A stretch of 8,179 nt of DNA. Source: UMGS1696 sp964623635. Its GTDB lineage: Bacteria > Bacillota > Clostridia > Oscillospirales > CAG-272. The stretch spans positions 1-8,179 of the forward strand of contig CAZUUA010000063.1 of the NCBI GenBank assembly GCA_964623635.1. Direction: 5' to 3'. Below are positions 6,711 through 8,179 of this stretch, in pieces. Positions within the stretch are counted from its first letter, which is position 1; every line of letters begins with the position of its first letter. The notes under the pieces are model-generated. The model ran no database searches, was not told the DNA's origin, and saw only the letters and a program-made list of their open reading frames with translations. Position numbers and translations under genes: made by a program.

Positions 6711-6759
6711 GAGAATCGGTGTGGATTTTTGTGGAATTTGATCTTTTTTGAAAAAGTGG

Positions 6760-6788
6760 TTGACATTTTCTATCCGTAAGCGTATAAT
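6760..6788 (+). promoter_or_regulatory. Perfect consensus sigma-A promoter with no gene downstream
   Basis: TTGACA (6760-6765), a 17-nt spacer and TATAAT (6783-6788) match the consensus at all twelve positions, the best promoter in the window. Transcription would start near 6795. No plus-strand gene follows; the next 60 nt end in a terminator and the DNA beyond codes on the minus strand. It is back-to-back with the GH110-like gene promoter. Confidence 0.75.
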
Positions 6789-6794
6789 GTAGGT

Positions 6795-6860
6795 GGCTGG
6801 AAAAAACTTTGGTTTTTGCAAGAGCAGGGTTGCAGGAGTGTGATTTTGCTCTATTTTTTT
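6795..6860 (+). ncRNA. Candidate small RNA of about 65 nt
   Basis: Inferred from a perfect promoter immediately upstream and an intrinsic terminator at its end. The RNA would have a small A/U hairpin (AAAAAC-TTTG-GTTTTT, 6802-6817), then the GC-poor but long terminator stem. It contains no start codon with a ribosome site that opens a real reading frame. Its last bases overlap the last three codons of the DUF402 gene in antisense. It does not resemble an RNA family I know. The alternative is a relic promoter left after loss of a gene. Confidence 0.4.
6821..6860 (+). terminator. Plus-strand intrinsic terminator after the orphan promoter
   Basis: AGAGCA (6821-6826) pairs with TGCTCT (6847-6852). 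In plus-strand RNA the stem continues inward to C6833-G6840 through G-U and U-A pairs, with loop AGGAGU. ATTTTTTT follows at once (6853-6860). In the opposite RNA the wobbles become A-C mismatches and no U run follows, so the structure favours the plus strand. Confidence 0.55.
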
Positions 6861-7462
6861 GCTCTCTCCAATAGCTGCCCCAGTGCCGCAAAGCAGATCC
6901 GCCGCAGCGCCATGGTGTCGTTGACATACTTCTTTGTTGCCGCATCTGCCGCCGACAGCACCGTTTCGTATTGCGCCTGTGTCACCACGCCTTGGGTCAA
7001 AGCGGCATCCAGCTCGTCCCGGTCGTCGATCAGAGAATACGGCGGCAGTCCCACCGGTGCATAGCCATCGGAGAAGATCAAATCGAGAAACAGATCCCGG
7101 AAGACCGTCACCCCGTCCGGTGCCCTATAGGTGCCATCGATCAGATCCACGTACCATTCCACCACCTCATATCCCCATTGGTTCTCTGGTACACCGGACA
7201 GCGGATGCAGCATGGCGGTGATGGCGATGTGCTCGTGCTCCGGGATCAGCTCTACCCAAACCATGCCCGTGTGGGTCACCGGTACCTGACAGCCGTGGAT
7301 CACCCAATGCCCCGGATCGCCAACGTCGATCTGCAGCAGAGCCGCCGTGCCGGAAAAACCGGGGAAGGTCAGCTGTGCTTCGGTGTATCGCTTTTGCCGG
7401 ATACCATGCCAGGTGTCCCGATCCAGCCGCTTTTCTTTGACACATAACTTTTTTGGTTCCAT
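6851..7462 (-). CDS. DUF402 domain protein
   Basis: A 203-residue soluble protein. Its second half carries the DUF402 (PF04167) pattern: EVVEWYVDLIDG (about residues 100-111), DGVTVFRDLFLDLIFSDG, then LIDDRDELDAALTQGVVTQAQY, a helix-forming C-terminus and a basic end (ERAKK). Acidic residues in the DLFLDL and DDRDELD segments correspond to the metal-binding surface of the family. One characterised Gram-positive relative is a nucleoside tri/diphosphate phosphatase (Ntdp), and another member, FomD, acts in fosfomycin biosynthesis; the substrate here is unknown. I chose the ATG at 7462 because AAAGGAG (7473-7467) lies 4 nt before it; a longer open frame to 7684 lies opposite the pcp gene and lacks domain similarity. 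It is divergent from pcp with a 63-nt gap. The final Lys codons and stop overlap the T run of the plus-strand terminator. Confidence 0.75.
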   Translation of the reverse strand: MEPKKLCVKEKRLDRDTWHGIRQKRYTEAQLTFPGFSGTAALLQIDVGDPGHWVIHGCQVPVTHTGMVWVELIPEHEHIAITAMLHPLSGVPENQWGYEVVEWYVDLIDGTYRAPDGVTVFRDLFLDLIFSDGYAPVGLPPYSLIDDRDELDAALTQGVVTQAQYETVLSAADAATKKYVNDTMALRRICFAALGQLLERAKK

Positions 7463-7486
7463 GAAACTCCTTTGTTGCCATGGCAG

Positions 7487-7528
7487 GGTATCTACCATGC
7501 TCGATGAAAAAATGAGGTATCTACGATG
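7487..7528 (+). repeat. Direct repeat of GGTATCTAC(C/G)ATG before pcp, with possible 10-codon leader ORF
   Basis: The 13-base unit occurs at 7487-7499 and 7516-7528, 29 bp apart, differing at one base; each ends in ATG. The second ATG starts pcp. The first (7497) opens a 10-codon frame, MLDEKMRYLR, whose TGA (7527-7529) overlaps the pcp ATG. The first nine bases of each unit form part of an imperfect GGTA-TC-TACC palindrome, so it could also be a paired operator. Confidence 0.45.
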
Positions 7529-8149
7529 AAAATTCTTGTGACCGCCTTTGAACCCTTTGGTGGGGACAGCACAAATTCGTCTCTGAACGCACTGTCCGCA
7601 CTGCCCGATACCATAAACGGCACCATCCTCCATAAGGCGACCATTCCGGTGGTGTTTGACAAATGTGGTACCGTGCTTGCCCAAAAGATTCGGGAGACGG
7701 CGCCGGACGGGATCCTATGTCTCGGAATGGCGGCAGGCAGAGGACAGATCACGCCGGAGGTCTTTGCCGTCAATGCCCGGTTCGCCGGATCAGCAGATAA
7801 CGCCGGTGTCCGCTATCCCACCCTGACGCCCTGTGACCCGACAGGTCCTGCAGCCTATCGCACGGGGCTGCCGGTGGAGACGATCGTAGCCGCACTGCGG
7901 GCCGAACAGATCCCGGCCGGTCTGTCCTTTACCGCCGGAACCTACGTGTGCAACGATCTGTTTTACAGCCTGATGCAGCAGACTACCGTTCTCGACAGAA
8001 CCGTTCCGGCCGGATTCATGCACGTGCCGCAAGCCACCGAACAAGCACCGGAAGGACGAGCGTCTATGCCACAGGCATGGATCGACCGGGGTGTGAGAAT
8101 CGCCGTGGAGATCCTGTGCACCAACCTGTGTGCCTCGATCCACAAATAA
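7526..8149 (+). CDS. pcp: Pyrrolidone-carboxylate peptidase (pyroglutamyl-peptidase I)
   Basis: A 207-residue cytosolic cysteine peptidase of family C15, which removes N-terminal pyroglutamate from peptides. The N-terminus MKILVTAFEPFGGDSTNSS is the family signature. The catalytic triad can be placed as Glu78 (GRGQITPEVFAVN), Cys142 (GTYVCNDLFYSLM) and His166 (GFMHVPQ), with spacing close to the Glu81-Cys144-His168 triad of the Bacillus enzyme. Length is near the usual 200-220. GAGGT (7514-7518) lies 7 nt before the ATG. A TTGACA at 7437-7442, inside the DUF402 gene start, could be its -35 box, but the -10 candidate is poor. It is probably a single-gene unit unrelated to the glycan genes. Confidence 0.93.
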   Translation: MKILVTAFEPFGGDSTNSSLNALSALPDTINGTILHKATIPVVFDKCGTVLAQKIRETAPDGILCLGMAAGRGQITPEVFAVNARFAGSADNAGVRYPTLTPCDPTGPAAYRTGLPVETIVAALRAEQIPAGLSFTAGTYVCNDLFYSLMQQTTVLDRTVPAGFMHVPQATEQAPEGRASMPQAWIDRGVRIAVEILCTNLCASIHK

Positions 8150-8179
8150 TGCCAAATACCAAAAGCCGTACAGAGCAGT

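Noticed and set aside
1062..6799. Shared 9-mer AGGTGGCTG just after two promoters (1062-1070 and 6791-6799)
   Set aside because: Many 9-base matches are expected by chance in 8 kb and the distances to the -10 boxes differ (22 and 3 nt).
6646..6945. Upstream in-frame extension of the GH110-like protein
   Set aside because: It would cross the promoter and the end of the DUF402 gene, and the 100 added residues show no family similarity. The ATG at 6645 has a strong ribosome site.
7463..7684. Longer start for the DUF402 protein
   Set aside because: The extension lies opposite the conserved start of pcp and has low-complexity basic content; a good ribosome site precedes the ATG at 7462.
8161..8179. 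Possible left arm of a terminator after pcp (AAAAGCCGTACAGA)
   Set aside because: The window ends before any matching right arm, so pairing cannot be shown.

Overview
The window looks like chromosomal DNA from a gut-type Firmicute of class Clostridia, probably close to Oscillospiraceae/Ruminococcaceae. This is inference. It rests on strong AAGGAG-type ribosome sites, consensus sigma-A promoters, a moderately GC-rich base composition judged by eye, a Clostridia-style lipoprotein sugar-binding protein, and carbohydrate enzymes of host-glycan-degrading families. There is no rRNA, tRNA, CRISPR array or phage gene.

Layout. (1) Positions 1-886, minus strand: the N-terminal 295 residues of a lipoprotein extracellular solute-binding protein of a sugar ABC transporter; the rest lies beyond the left edge. 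(2) Positions 887-1124: a divergent promoter region. (3) Positions 1125-4607, plus strand: a compact four-gene operon. It encodes an ASRT-family small protein (relative of the Anabaena sensory rhodopsin transducer), a DUF4091/GH123-type glycosidase-like protein, a short-chain dehydrogenase of the Gram-positive D-mannonate oxidoreductase (UxuB/YjmF) type, and a small lipoprotein with one Ig-like domain and a heptad-repeat tail. The operon ends at an intrinsic terminator (4618-4670). (4) Positions 4679-4894: a second terminator hairpin facing the other way, then a 180-bp fold-back element with 22-bp terminal inverted repeats. (5) Positions 4891-6645, minus strand: a leaderless parallel beta-helix protein resembling GH110 alpha-1,3-galactosidases. 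(6) Positions 6646-6860: its promoter, and back-to-back with it a perfect consensus promoter that reads into a terminator and no gene, so a candidate small RNA. (7) Positions 6851-7462, minus strand: a DUF402 protein. (8) Positions 7526-8149, plus strand: pyrrolidone-carboxylate peptidase (pcp).

How it may work together. The binding protein would feed a sugar or oligosaccharide transporter. The DUF4091 and GH110-like proteins both lack signal peptides and would act on imported oligosaccharides in the cytoplasm. The dehydrogenase would handle a sugar-acid or ketose product. ASRT proteins have been proposed to bind sugars or related small ligands, so the first gene may sense the substrate or product. 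The operon therefore reads as a small glycan-use locus with an ASRT protein as its least understood part. DUF402 and pcp look like unrelated neighbours.
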